A stretch of 64,000 bases of DNA from Oryzias latipes (lineage: Eukaryota > Chordata > Actinopteri > Beloniformes > Adrianichthyidae), in assembly GCF_002234675.1 (NCBI RefSeq), contig NC_019859.2, positions 8,397,983 to 8,461,982 on the forward strand. Direction: 5' to 3'. The position numbers and the translations under genes are program-made. The stretch's first letter is position 1; every line of letters starts with the position of its first letter. The notes under the pieces were generated by a model, which did no database searches, was not told the origin of the DNA, and saw only the letters and a list, made by a program, of their open reading frames with translations. Below, one piece after another: positions 28,311-40,203 of this stretch.

Positions 28311-30728
28311 GTTAAGTAGACTTTATTGACCTAAACATGCACATATGGCTGATTTATTTAAAAAAAAAAGTCTTGTTTGCTTATAAGTAACATGAGGAAT
28401 GTTGAAACTGACAGAACAACAAACATGGGAAAGTATTCAAAACTTTTAGAGTTCTTTTAACGGCATGAGAACAAGAAAATGCTTTACTGGAGAGCGTGGT
28501 AGTGCTTGAACTTCAAAATAAACAACAAAAAAAGCGTCTCCAGCTGGAAAATACTAGTTGGTTTCTGTGATGAGACCTTAAAAAAAGTGCATCAATGGAT
28601 TTAATAATACGTGACCTGATGAGTTGTTGCTGAATACAGACACTTAAACAGCATTTTGGAAAGGGACTGTTTAAAGGCAAGGATTACTTCCTGTTTTCCT
28701 TTACATTCAACTAGCGCAGTGAGCTGCGCTACGCAGCCTTTCCAGGATATTTTGGTTTTTAAGTGAAGCTATGTGAAGTACGTCAGGAATTGGTTCAGGA
28801 AAAAAAAGCCTCAGCAGCACAAGCTAACAGAAGAAATTTTACTTTATAATCCCAAACCTACTCTGTCAACAATTTTTTTGGGGTAATGTGATTAGTGCTG
28901 CATGTTCTATATTATGTACTGCTGGAATGTGAAACTATGAGAAATTATTTAAATTGGCAGATTTAAAAAAAATTAAAAAAAAGCTAAAAAATAGAAGCGG
29001 CCATTTTGTCCCTTTTTAAGTAGCTATTAGCCTATCTTAAAAAGAAATTAGGTTTTTGCAAATTTCATGTTTTCAATGTGACAGGGAATTCTGTTCCTTT
29101 TGTTCGATGTTTCAATCTTAGCAAATAACTTAAATTAAGTTAGTTAAAGTTTTTGGTGAGAATGTTAAACTTGTTTTACCAGGAACATCTTACAGGGCGG
29201 GTAGATGGCGCTAACAAATAATGCTTAGGCGTTAATTGTCTCTCACTGCTATACATTAAGAAAATGTAAAAAAGAAATGTATATAAATAAATACAACTTT
29301 TGATAGAGGAGTAACAAATGAAAAAAATTACTTTAAGCCTCTATTTGATTTAGATAGCAAGGCTTTTCATTTTTTCGAGTACTCAGGTTAGCATTAGCCT
29401 AGCTAAAAAACTAAACTACTTCAATCCACTCCTTTAAAAAAAAACTGAATAAAAAAGCAACTGTTTAAAACAAGAGTGGCAAAAAGAACTTACGGCAAAA
29501 CACTATCTAAAACTGCCTAGAACATTTAGTTGAAATAACAAAAAAATGCTCCCCTTTGCTTTCCATGTGTTCCATCATCTTGGATTAAAAAAATAAAATG
29601 TCTTGATAAAAAGGAAAAGACAATTTAGTGTTTTTAAAATACTTCTGTTGTTTCAGATAGAAAAATCAAAATTCTCTTTTCTGGGAGAAATTGTTAGCTT
29701 AGCTAGCTGTTAAGTTTGCACGCAAATGTTAAAAAAAAAAAGCTTGAGCACGAGATTTACTGACATGCAGAACTTCTAGGGTATAAGAAATGGTAATAGA
29801 GCATTTCTTTAAACATTTATATTTGTTTTAGCTTATTCAAAATTAGCTTTGTCCTATTGACTAAATGCTAGCATAGCCTACCTTAAATCTTTTAAAATTA
29901 TCTGAGATGCGCTGTATTAAACATGCAAAGGTATAAAGATCCAACATATGTCGATTAGACATGTTTAAAAATGTAATATTTGTGTTAGACGGGAGGAATC
30001 TTTGGCTTTCCGTGCGCTCCGATTAGTATTAGCCTAGCTTCGACACCAATCTGCTCTTATTATGTTTTGCGCATATTTTGGTTTTAAAATTTGCAAATGT
30101 TACAAAGAAGAATCATAAGTTTTTGTTTTAGCCATTTTAGTCATATCTTTGATCGGGTCACTACGATGTCTTTTCTTGTTTAAGGAAACCACCTGCATTG
30201 TAGCACAAACTAGTTGGTATTTAGAAAAAAATATAAACTACAAAGAAAATAAATTATTTGAGAGCAATAAGGGCAAAATCTGGGGCATAGTTTGACCTCA
30301 AACTGACATTTTAAAGGATTTAGCTGCTTGTACGCATCAGGTACAAACATTCTGCAAAATACTTCACACAGTTTCACTTGAAAAGAAAAATGTCCTCTGA
30401 GGCTTTTTGTCTCGTAAAAGAAAACCAGATCAGTCTGTGGAAATGAACCGGACCGGCTGCATATACAATACAAACGATTACAATGTCTTGTATAAAAGAT
30501 AAGTTTATACATATGTTTGCACACATGCTCACATTTGATACATACTGTACAGTTAGTATGTGTGCACGGTTCTAGTCTACCACACAAACACACACATACA
30601 CACAAGTGTCCATTTGGCTGCACTTGTCAGTCTTTCCAGCTGAAAGATAACAGTAATCTTCCTCCTGTTAGTCCAGAAGGATTCAGGCTCCTCCAACACT
30701 GTCCTTCCCTGCCCCTCCCCCCTCCCCG
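28311..30728 (-). other. pcgf2: pcgf2 3' untranslated region (inferred)
   Basis: Downstream of the pcgf2 stop on the minus strand. The first TTTATT on the plus strand (AATAAA on the minus strand) that I find is near 28322, giving a UTR of about 2.4 kb. The sequence is AT-rich with many TTAGC/GCTAA words and a CA-rich patch near 30580-30605. The boundary is uncertain and an upstream non-canonical signal is possible. Confidence 0.35.
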
Positions 30729-33700
30729 TTAGGTCGCCGGCAGCAACCCGCTTTTGTCCCCTCCCCTGGCCTCCTCTTTTCCCGCCCCCGAGCTTGTGCC
30801 GTTAACAGTCACCTTGCGAGAGCTGGAGCCCTGTTTGGAGGCATGAGTGTGTCGCTGTGTGTTGTTGGGCACGGTGGTGCTGTTGGGGCTTTGGATGGCC
30901 GGAGACGGGGCATGGGAGGCGGGGCTGGACTGGGTGGAAGCTCTGGGCGTCTGAGCTGCGGCGGCGGGGCTGTGGACTTTGTCGCTGTGGGAGTCGCTCT
31001 CCGACGTGGGGCTGGTGTTGACGCCGTCGGAGTGGCCCTGAGCGGCGGTCTGGGACGGCCTCCGGCGTTTGCGCGCCGGCTTTACCAGATACTGCAGGGG
31101 GATGGGTCCTGTCTGCACATTCAACACAACAGCACAGATTTTAACAGACCGGTTGTGGGCTCAACAGTACTAGGGATGGGTACCGAGACCTGGTGTCAAG
31201 TTGGTGTTGGTACCAATGCATACGGCACTACCGCTCCGTGGATTTCATTGCTCTGTTTCGGACATATCAGTTGCTTGTATTCAATTCATTTTTTCTAGAC
31301 AATTTTACGCTTCCAGCATTTGTAGGCGGGCTCATAATAATGGGTTTGGGTGGCCGGAGCTTGAGTGAAAATGCAGAAAGCGAATGAAAGTGTGCACAAA
31401 ACATTCTATTACAGCAACCTGATGGATTAGAGAGACCAAAAAAATGTCAGCGTCGTAGCAACCAACTGTGAAATATGCATTCAGTGTGTGTGAAAACGGA
31501 GACCCAGTGCAGCAGTGGAGACTGTCGGACCGAAGGAAATGAAGAATCTTGGGCGGGTTTAAGCGCCCCCCCCACACCCTGAAATGCTGCTTCGTCACAC
31601 TCGAAAGGTTTTGGGCGAATTTTTTCGTTTTTGCAGCACCGCTTTAAGCATCGTTAAGACAAAGGGAATGTTTCAAACGTTCTGTTTCTGCACCAGATAT
31701 AACCCAAACAGTACCCATCCCTAATCAGCACCAGAATAACAATGATCTCAGCCATTAAAGATGGCGACCCTTCTCAATGGAAAAAGTAATTCTGCGTTAA
31801 AGATGAAAACGAAGAAATGACATCTGATTTCTTCAACCTTCAGGATGTCCTTTAACATCCTAATGGATCCAAAAGACAAAGTCAGCTCCACGAAACCTTT
31901 TTATACAGTTAAATGTATATCAGATATTAAGTTGTTTTGGATTAAAAGTGGGTTTAATCAGAGCACCACAGCTTTTTGTTTTTCAATGTGCATCAGTTCT
32001 TTGATTTCTTTTACAAAAATGACATCATTGGGGGGGGGCACAAACATTTTGAAATGTGATTATCAGTATTTATGCACACTAATAGATTTAAAAAACCAAA
32101 AGTCCGTCATCAATGATGTCCGATTCCGTTTTATACCAGAAATCAGCGTATGTGCAGTCTGGTTTCAACAGTGTAAGATCACGGTGATGGTGCCATGCTT
32201 TGGTTCTGCAGGAAACTGACCAGTATCCTGTGTTCCCACTTTACTTAACGCTGAAGAAAACAAATGGAAGGCTACTGGAAGATCAGAACTACACGTCATA
32301 GATAGTCATGCTAACAGAGTGTAAAACGGGGTTGCTAAGGATGGAGCATAACTTAAGCAACATAAAAATTCACACTTCTGTTCATCAAAACAAGCAAAAA
32401 ACCTTTTTGTTGCTACGAACTTATTAATTGAGCATCATTTGGTTCTATCGTAAACATGAAGCCTGACTGCAGACGGCAGGTTGTTGTTAGTGTAGATTCA
32501 GAGCAGAAGGGGCTGTGAAGGGAGGGGGGCAGCACATGGATTTTAATTGCAAATTTTAATTTTGGAAATTAAACAAAAAAAATCTTTTCTAAAAAGTATT
32601 TTGATTGTTTTCACAACCCTTGTGCTATCCCATGACCCCACCTTACATTGACGTGTTCTCCCTACCATGACAAAGGTGGATAAAGGTGGAAAGATTTCAT
32701 GTAATCCATGGACACCAGTGAAGATCACAAATCATTGAGGAAAAAAGGTTCAGAGCACTGTCTAGTGGGTCTAGATCAGTGTTCTTCAACCTTTTCTGAG
32801 CCACGGCACACTTTAACCCTGACAAAAATCCCGCGGCACACCAGCATCCAAAAAAAACAAAACAGAAATACCAGCTAAAGACGAGCTTTAGCTGGTATTT
32901 TTGTTAGAACTGAGCGACTTTATCAGCAGAATTAAGAACAAGGAAGTGAAGACTTTAACCACTTCTGATTGGTCAGACTGATGACATGTGATTAAGCCTT
33001 CAAGAATGATTGGCGGAGACAGTTAAAGGGGCGGGACTTTTCCTTACACACTTATAGCTGCAGCTAAATCGCGGTACCGTGATTCTTATCAAAATGTCTT
33101 TAATAGAATCAAATAAACACAAAGAAAAAGTAATTTTAAGATATTTTATATTCTTAACTACTCAGTGTTTTATCAGGGCCTGTTTGGATGAACACAGAGC
33201 TGATATCCTGGAGATGGAAAATGTTTTTAGATCAGTGAATGAGGGCAATTTCCCACGGCGCACTTGACCATCTCCCACGGCACACTAGTGTACCGCGGCA
33301 CACTGGTTGAAAAACACTGGTCTAGATGACCCAACTCCCAATGTCAAAGTGCCTAGGATAGCACAAGGGTTAATGGTAAATCTAAAATTTGCTGCATCGT
33401 TTAAAAACAAACAGCACCATCTGGTGGACAAAAACGGAAATGTAGGTCAGGTTAGGTTAAATGGACAGTGTTCAAGTCCTAATGTATAGTTGCCCAATCC
33501 CATATTTTAAGTCTGATTCCCCCAAAATATGAATAAATACACACCAATTTTTAATTTTATTTTAAGAAGTTAAAAACTTTCATGCTCTGAGAATGCGGGC
33601 CACATAAAATGACATGGAGGGCCACATTTGGCCCCCGGGCCTTGAGTTTGACACATGTGATTTAAGGGATGGAGATTACCGTTTTGGGGAAATTTTTAAT

Positions 33701-36700
33701 TGTGTTTATTGAAAATGGCTCCAATCAAAAACAAAGTTTAAAAGCATTAGATGTTGCAAGTCTTTTATGAGTTAAAATGAGTTTTCCCGTTATGGGATCA
33801 ATAAAGTTCTATTCAAAATATAAAGTCACAGACATGAAACTTGACTTCAGCCGGTGTCCTTAATGGAAGACACATCTTCCACATCATAAACGACAAATCT
33901 CCACAACAGTTGTAAAATAATCTTGAATATTTTAAAGGTATCCACATTTGAAAGTGTTTTTCTACTGTTTGATCTTCGGTTACCGCTTACCTTTTAGTCA
34001 TATAGAATCAAACCCAGTACAGTTAACGGTTCAGCCAAACGTTTCAATCTTTTCTTTTTCACCAACATTCATAATGTTGATTTATTACAAAGTCCTGCAG
34101 TTTTTTTTTATTTTTTCAAAAGTTTATTTATAAAACAAAGTTAATCTCCAAACTGTGAAGGAATGAACCGATCACTCACTCGTCTCCACTCGTAGAAATA
34201 GGCGATATCCATTAGTGTGTAATAGTCCTTTAGGGGTTCGTCTCCATACAACACCTCCACCTGAGACGGACAACATAAACAAACGGAGACATTCAAAGAC
34301 CTGGGAGTTATTCTCTTTTTGAATAATCAAAATTCATTTTAGGAGATTAAACTGCCTAAAAATCTGTTTAAACAGTGCAATGCATGATGGGGACTTTTCC
34401 ATCAAGTCCAGCGTCTATTAGCATATAACATTTAGTGCGAAATGTCATATATATATATATGTATATATAAAAACAGAGTCATGATTTGATTTATGCTTTA
34501 ATCCAGTCTGATTTGCTATGAATTCATTTGAAAGTTTCCACAATAAATTCGATTTAGCTGAATGTTCTTCTAGAAACAGAGGAACTGAAAGGAGGAATTT
34601 TCTAAAACTAAAATGGGTTTTTGTCCGACGGACTTTTATTTTTCTGTTTCAATCCATATACCTCAACATTTTGCCGCACGCTGAGGCATTTCTCAAAAGT
34701 AAATAAATAAAGACGGACTAAAAGAGTGCTGCATGAAGAAAATGAAACTTAAAGAAAATGCATCAATTTACTGTTATTATGATCCAGATTAGTCCAGTAA
34801 AGACAGATTGATTGAAATGTAACAGAAGAAACCACAGCAAAAAGAATTCTCTATAGTATTTTTTTCAATAACTTTTTTCATGTTTTTGTTTTTTTTAACT
34901 CCGTTTCCATAACTGAATGTGTGTTTCTATGAAATAACTTGTTGAAGCAAACACACCATGAACCATCTGTGTGTAAAAAAACAAACAAAACTGGATAAAC
35001 AATGATTGGCTACCATGAAGCATGACACGGTCCTTAGCCAATCAGAGCCAGCGTTGTTTAGACACAAGTCCACAAACAAACAAGAGAAGCTACAGAAACG
35101 GAGATTGCAGAGCAGCTCCATGTAAAGTTCCCATAAAAATACAACCTCAAATTCATTCAGAGGTCAAAGGTCAGAACGTCCGTTCCCGTTCCAGAAACTG
35201 GTTCTTATGAACCAGAGAGAAAAATGTGGAAACATCCAGAAAATAAATGTAGATTTCTAAGGTTAATGAAAATTCTGTAAACACAAATATTTATAACAAA
35301 TATTGAAAATTATACAAAAGTACATGTCTGATTTACTTATTTCAATGACCTTTTTTTTTTCTATAGGCCACTTTTCTTTTACAGTGATGCAGAGAGTCGC
35401 TTTTCAGGTAACTAGTTACTTTTATTATAGCGTAATTTAGTTACTGACTCAATTAGGTATATTATCTAAGCAAAATAATATACCTACCAACAGGTTTTTT
35501 TCAGTCTTGACTCATGAAGGGTAACATCGATTTTCTTACTTTTTTTATTGGGTTAGATTAAAGTATTTGAACATTTACCCCATTAATGAATAAAGACATC
35601 AAATAAAAGCAGATATTTCTGGTATTTTTCCTGTAATATTTTGAACCTGAATAGTGGGAGGACCCTGCCGGGGAATCTAAAGCTCTTCTTTTCCTCCAGT
35701 GACGTGTGGATCTGCAGAGGCTCACCCTGTAGTTGTTGGGGATGTCCATCTTGCTCCTCAGGAACTTTGCTAAGTGCATGACAGACATGGCTGCTGGGCA
35801 CTGCAGGAAGCGTTTACCGTTGGCCTGAGCAGCAAGAAGAGCAGGCATCAGACCTTCATCCAACCTGAGGAACGGAAGCAGCAGAATGGTTCGGTCCTAC
35901 CTTGTCTCCTTCTGTCTCCGGCCGCTGCCTCTCGTTATTTCTGCAGGAAACAGAAAGCGGGAACATGAACCAACCAGAACTCTGAGCAGACGGCTCTCCG
36001 GACAGGTTCCCACTCACTTGTTCCTCTCGTAGAACTGTATGGACAGGCTGATGATTTCATCCTCTGCTATGTTGAAGGTCTCCACCACCTCCCCCGGCTC
36101 CAGCACGCGGTTCTCTGCATAGAAGTCCCGCCGCCGCTTCATCTCGTCTGGGATCATGGGAAAAAAAATTAAAAAAAACACTGGGCGCATTACTTTAAAG
36201 AATCAGAGCAAAAACACTGACAAACGTCCATTCCATGAGGACTCCCAGCATGCACCTGGAGCTGTGAACCAGAATATTCACTGCTTTTACCATTGACTGT
36301 ATCAGAAAACTAACTGGAACTGCATTACAAACAGGAAGTACCCGCTGGCTCCACAAAAAACAACTTCCTGCTTTCAAGTGGTAGGGGTGTGGCCTTCCAA
36401 CAAGCTCACTCCTGATTGGCAGGAGTGGTTGCCATTAGAAACAATGACTCAGACCAATCACCGCTCTGCCTCTAACATGGTGGCGTTGGCGTCACAAAAC
36501 AAAAAGGCGACTGAATCTTTGGGGTTATGTCACCCTCACTCAGTCCAGTTCTCATATACAGTCACTGGAGTGAACATGTGCAAGTCATTCCTCAATTGCT
36601 GCCGATGAGATTTCTATCAGGATCTTACTCAGAGCCTCACTCCGATCATCTTTTGGTCTTTTGTAAAGGCGTTCCCAGTGGCCCTTTGATTATATTGATT

Positions 36701-39700
36701 CCGCTTTTAGCCAAAAAAAAAAAAGTCGTTTTCTAGGACAGTTTCTGCAGAACGGCAAGAGTTGATGCGAAATTTGGTCTGGAGCAACCCTGCCCCCCTT
36801 TCCCATCACCCATAAGTGAGATATCTCTGTTTACATGCTCTCCTGCTAGCTTACAGCCCCTCACATCCCCACCCAAATATCAGCGGTGCAACAAGAAAAT
36901 GGCAAGCAGCATTGGAGCCAGATGTCAGCTTGAACTAGAAAAAACAAAGACGTACGTTCGTCTCCAAATGGATTGGTCAGAATGGAGAGGAGAGCTCGTG
37001 GTTTGCAGATTGCAGCTTCTATGACAAAACCTCAACCTTTTTCTAACGGTATTTTGTTGTCTGCTCCTGATTCACAACAATTTTAATTAGGGCTGCACGA
37101 TATGAGGAAAACTTGCGATATGCGATATTAGTGATCAATATTGCGATAACGATAAATTTGCGGTAAATAAACAAATAGAAAAATAAACAAAAACATCATT
37201 CCCATTTCATTGCAACAGTTTAAAAATTATACTCCAAATGACCCTCATCGACATGGGGGACAAACGTCAGGGTGGCTAACCCTGGTCCTCAAGAGCCTCA
37301 ACCCTGTCTGTTTTCCAATTCTCCCTAGACTGCTCGATAATGATAACCAAAATCAGTCAATCAGGATGTGAAATCACTTGAGTCAGCCAATCAACAGCAA
37401 GCTGGTTACGGAGAGCTGGAAAACAGGCAGGGTTGAGGCTCTTCAGGACCAGGGTTAACATAATAGGCCTCCATCTGATTGGTCAACAATGGGAAGGCGT
37501 CCATCTGATTGGTCAAAGCATAAAGGGATTTATTTGATTCGTTAAATGCTTCAAGCTGCTAGAAGATTGTTTTAACACATTTTGAGTTTGCGATTTATTG
37601 CGATATTCGCCGTCTTTTGCGATATGCATATTGCAGAGCTGGATATTGTGATAACGATAAATTTGCGGTATATTGTGCAGGCCTAATTTTAATAATTTAA
37701 TACTCGGAAATGCACATTTTAGCTTTATTTTCTTCATACATGTTACCAATCATCAGAAAAATTCCACAAGAACAAGTTAAAATCGCCAAAAACAAAGTTT
37801 TTATTAGGGTAGGTCTTTAAAGTTGAAGCTATGAAAGTGTATCAGAGCAGCTTTTTTATTTGAATATAAAAGCTTGAGGTTTTGATGAAGATCCTTTCTT
37901 AACTTTTTCTTTCTAAGCATAAAACATCCGTCACAACTCTCTGTTCTAAAAAAAAAAGACAAAACAAAAACCGTCCAGAGCTGCTCTCCCAGAAGCTCGA
38001 GGGATTATCAATTCCAAACAACGAAATTCAAAAAGTGAATATTCTCTGAAAGCACCTCTGATATAAAAACAAAAAAAAAGTGAGTGCAGATAAAAGGTGG
38101 GAGGGGCTTACCTTTGAAGAGGCCCGGAACAAGCTTATAAACGATGTCTTGTAGAGTTTTATCGGCTCTGCAAAGCGGACAGAGAGGTTAAAAGATCAGC
38201 CGGACGTTCTGAATTAGACACGGGGAATTCCCGGTTACCTGATGCTGAGCTGCGGACACGATTTCTGGACCTGGATGTCACAGCGAGGGCAGAACTTGTT
38301 CGTCTTCAGGAAGGTAACGATGCACGTTTTACAAACTAGACAAAGGACAGTCCCTGTTAGTGATCCCGCATGAGGAAATTCTTGCTAATGCAAATTCTTC
38401 CGCACTTCAGAGGACCTCGATCCAACAGAAGATCCTGATCTGCTTTGGTTCTTTTGTCTCTGGGACTCTACGTTCATATCTCGTTTTGTTTTAATGAAAA
38501 ATCAGCAAAAGTCTAAAAATGTATCAGAATCATGGAGGTCACTCGCAACCCGCAACAAGCCGTTTCCCGTAACGACGCAACAACTGGAGCATCGTCAACC
38601 TCAATCAACAAGGTTCTGTTTACCAAACGGCACCAACGTATCCAAGGCTTAGAGTTTTCTCCTTGAATACACAAACGTGCCAAAACGTCCAATCATAACC
38701 GCTTTGACGGAAAAGTCAGCAGTTCTATCCAACTAGAGATGGATCAAGTGTGCTCAGCCAATCAGAGCCAAGAGTGGCCAGATCCCTGTTCTTAGCAGAT
38801 CTGAAGGACCAGGACTGCGCAGCTCTGTCCAGAAAAATCTGGAAGCAAAGAGCGTCAAGGCTTTGATCGAACCAACCCAGAATCCAGCATTCCAGATTAC
38901 ATCCAGAAAAAGTATGAGAAAAGAAGCAAAATGTCAACGGTTTCCTTCGTTAAAAAACAGTAATCCATTTAAGGGACTAACAGAATACATGGAGGAATAT
39001 TCTACGAAACTACTAGTCTAATAATCTCAAGTAATCTGATTACTACAATTATCAGATCATATTTCTTCACCGAAACCTCTGAAATTGGAGTAAAAACTTT
39101 GAAACTTTTATAAGATGCCATTCAAGCTTTCTACTCTTAACACTTTGTCACATCTGCAAAGATGTTTGGTGATCATACATAGATCTGCAGAGATCCCTCT
39201 TACATAGATCTACAGAGATCACTCTTGCATAGATCTACAGAGATCACTTACATAGATCTACAGAGATCACTTACATAGATCTACAGAGATCACTCTTGCA
39301 TAGATCTACAGAGATCACTCTTACATAGATCTACAGAGATCCTGCATACATAGATCTGCAGAGATTCTACATACATCTTCAGCATATAGCTTCTGCTGTC
39401 CTCCAAATCTTGTTTTCTGGTTGTGACCTCTTGTTTCACAAACTTTTTTAAAGCTAAAGAACCATTTCACGCAGGAAGTAATCAGATTACTATGTGTTGG
39501 CAGGAGCGTGGTTCGGACATCCATAATAATCACATTTGCAGCCGTTTCTCTGAAGCATCCGGAGCGTCTGCTCGGGGCAGATGTTCATGATGCTCCTCAC
39601 AAATGGTCCTGATGTTTGGAGAGTGATAAAGATGTTCAGATGGATTTGTCTGAATGAACATCCTCCAGGAGGAGAGGTGAGGTGACCCCCCCGCGTGAGC

Positions 39701-39897
39701 CTCCTCCTCTTCCTCCTCCTCCTCCTCCACAGGCCTCACTCTAAAACCCAAACAGGAGCAGGTCTGCGGCGGGACTTACAGGAGTGCAGACACTCCACGA
39801 TGGTGGTGGCATCGATCAGGTATCCGGCGCACAGCGGACACGTGAGGTGCGGGTTCAGCTCTGTGATCTTCACCCGGTTCGGCTGCATCTTATCCAT
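30729..39897 (-). CDS. pcgf2: Polycomb group RING finger protein 2 (Mel-18)
   Basis: Eight coding exons in transcript order: 39897-39780, 38335-38239, 38167-38112, 36147-36018, 35940-35901, 35824-35726, 34260-34180, 31112-30729 (334 aa). All junctions are GT-AG and in phase. The RING is C3HC4: C20, C23, C36, H38, C41, C44, C55, C58 ([26 protein letters not shown]). The RAWUL domain follows ([20 protein letters not shown] ... [20 protein letters not shown]), then [19 protein letters not shown] and a Ser/Pro/Thr-rich tail. PCGF2 pairs with RING1/RNF2 in PRC1 to ubiquitinate H2A. The related PCGF4 (BMI1) is the main alternative; the tail (RKVTVNG) and the neighbours favour PCGF2. Translation could start at M4 instead of M1. 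Introns contain several MITEs and a minisatellite. Confidence 0.93.
31166..31723. mobile_element. MITE with TAGGGATGGGTACC termini
   Basis: The left end TAGGGATGGGTACCGAGACC mirrors the right end AACAGTACCCATCCCTA. The 8-bp flanks AACAGTAC and ATCAGCAC match at six of eight positions, compatible with a decayed hAT duplication. It lies in the last pcgf2 intron, close to the final coding exon. No ORF. Confidence 0.6.
32615..33371. repeat. AACCCTTGTGCTATCC-ended repeat split by a hAT element
   Basis: The left end AACCCTTGTGCTATCC and the right end GGATAGCACAAGGGTT are exact inverted repeats. Between them, GTCTAGTGGGTCTAGAT (about 32760) is followed, after the inserted hAT, by GACCCAACTCCCAATGTCAA. 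Removing 32777-33319 and one duplication copy gives a repeat of about 200 bp. I associate this family with medaka genomes, from memory. Confidence 0.7.
32777..33319. mobile_element. hAT-type MITE (CAGTGTTTTTCAACC family), copy 2
   Basis: Starts CAGTGTTCTTCAACC and ends TTGAAAAACACTG, with CACGGCACAC blocks inside. The exact 8-bp duplication GTCTAGAT flanks it (32769-32776, 33320-33327). It is related throughout to the copy at 11456-12308 but lacks part of the middle. It is nested in the repeat at 32615-33371, in a pcgf2 intron. Confidence 0.88.
33592..33660. repeat. Right-end fragment of a hAT-like repeat
   Basis: GGGCCACATTTGGCCCCCGG followed by GCCTTGAGTTTGACACATGTG is the typical right end of a common vertebrate hAT type (TTTGACACATGTG). 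No left end is recognisable nearby, so only a fragment is called. Confidence 0.45.
36372..36970. repeat. Dispersed repeat, also at 42.5, 47.1 and 52.2 kb
   Basis: The part 36372-36570 (GTGTGGCCTTCCAACAAGCT ... CACTCAGTCCAGTTCTCATA) is similar to 52195-52415 and, in reverse, to 41640-41760. The part 36780-36850 (TGTTTACATGCTCTCCTGCT, then AGCTTACAG) is the reverse of sequence at 43045-43085 and 47230-47265. Family and ends are not resolved; it may be two adjacent elements in a pcgf2 intron. Confidence 0.5.
37088..37685. mobile_element. hAT-type MITE with 8-bp duplication, itself interrupted
   Basis: Starts TAGGGCTGCACGATATG and ends ATATTGTGCAGGCCTA, flanked by the exact duplication ATTTTAAT (37080-37087, 37686-37693). 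Apart from the insert at 37269-37455 it is nearly identical to 6306-6710. It lies in a pcgf2 intron. A long minus-strand frame at its right end also occurs in the 6.5-kb copy, because the DNA is shared and not because it codes. Confidence 0.88.
37269..37458. mobile_element. Small MITE nested in the 37-kb hAT element
   Basis: Inverted repeats of about 40 bp: TAACCCTGGTCCTCAAGAGC at 37277 mirrors the right end (TTGAGGCTCTTCAGGACCAG, then GGTTA). The uninterrupted copy at 6306-6710 lacks these roughly 187 bp, which proves insertion. The edges fit a TAA or TA target, but eight extra bases (AGGGTGGC) on the left are unexplained. Confidence 0.75.
39178..39375. repeat. Minisatellite, eight 23-25 bp units, pcgf2 intron
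   Basis: Eight units of the form CATAGATCTACAGAGATCAC + TCTTR. Two central units are shortened to 23 bp, and the edge units carry CTGCAG in place of CTACAG. Every unit has an AGATCT palindrome. It lies between the first two pcgf2 coding exons. Units abut without unique spacers. Confidence 0.9.
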
Positions 39898-40110
39898 GCG
39901 GGCTGATCTGCAGGGGGAGAATCGGAGTGTTTGATAATGATACCGGGTCGGAACCGCGGCCGCCAACGGTTCGGTGCTGCGGTCGATCATGCTGCGGGGA
40001 GCGCAGGAGAGCGGCCACGGCCACGCACGTCCGCCGCGCAGCCTGCGGGGATGTGGAGGGCTGGATGCCCCGCGCGGCCTCGTCTCACCAACAAAGAGCG
40101 ACTCCCATTA

Positions 40111-40132
40111 CCCCCCCTCCCCTCCCCTCCCC
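40111..40132 (-). promoter_or_regulatory. pcgf2: G-quadruplex-type run in pcgf2 leader
   Basis: The minus strand reads GGGGAGGGGAGGGGAGGGGG and a few more G, i.e. at least four G-tracts with one-base loops, the tightest class of G4 motif. It lies in the inferred 5' UTR exon, about 20 nt upstream of its donor. Confidence 0.6.
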
Positions 40133-40145
40133 GCAGCCCCGCTGT

Positions 40146-40203
40146 CCGAGCGGCTCCGCGGCCCGCCAGGGCTCCGGCGCCGGCGGGCCGCGGAGCCGCT
40201 CGG
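40146..40203. repeat. 22-bp perfect GC-rich inverted repeat
   Basis: The arms CCGAGCGGCTCCGCGGCCCG+CC (40146-40167) and its exact reverse complement (40182-40203) flank a 14-nt loop. In RNA from either strand this gives a very stable stem. It lies in the presumed pcgf2 leader, just downstream of the YY1-like site. Confidence 0.85.

Noticed and set aside
39178..39375. CRISPR-like array
   Set aside because: The repeated units abut directly with no unique spacers, the units vary in length, and the setting is a vertebrate intron. It is a minisatellite.
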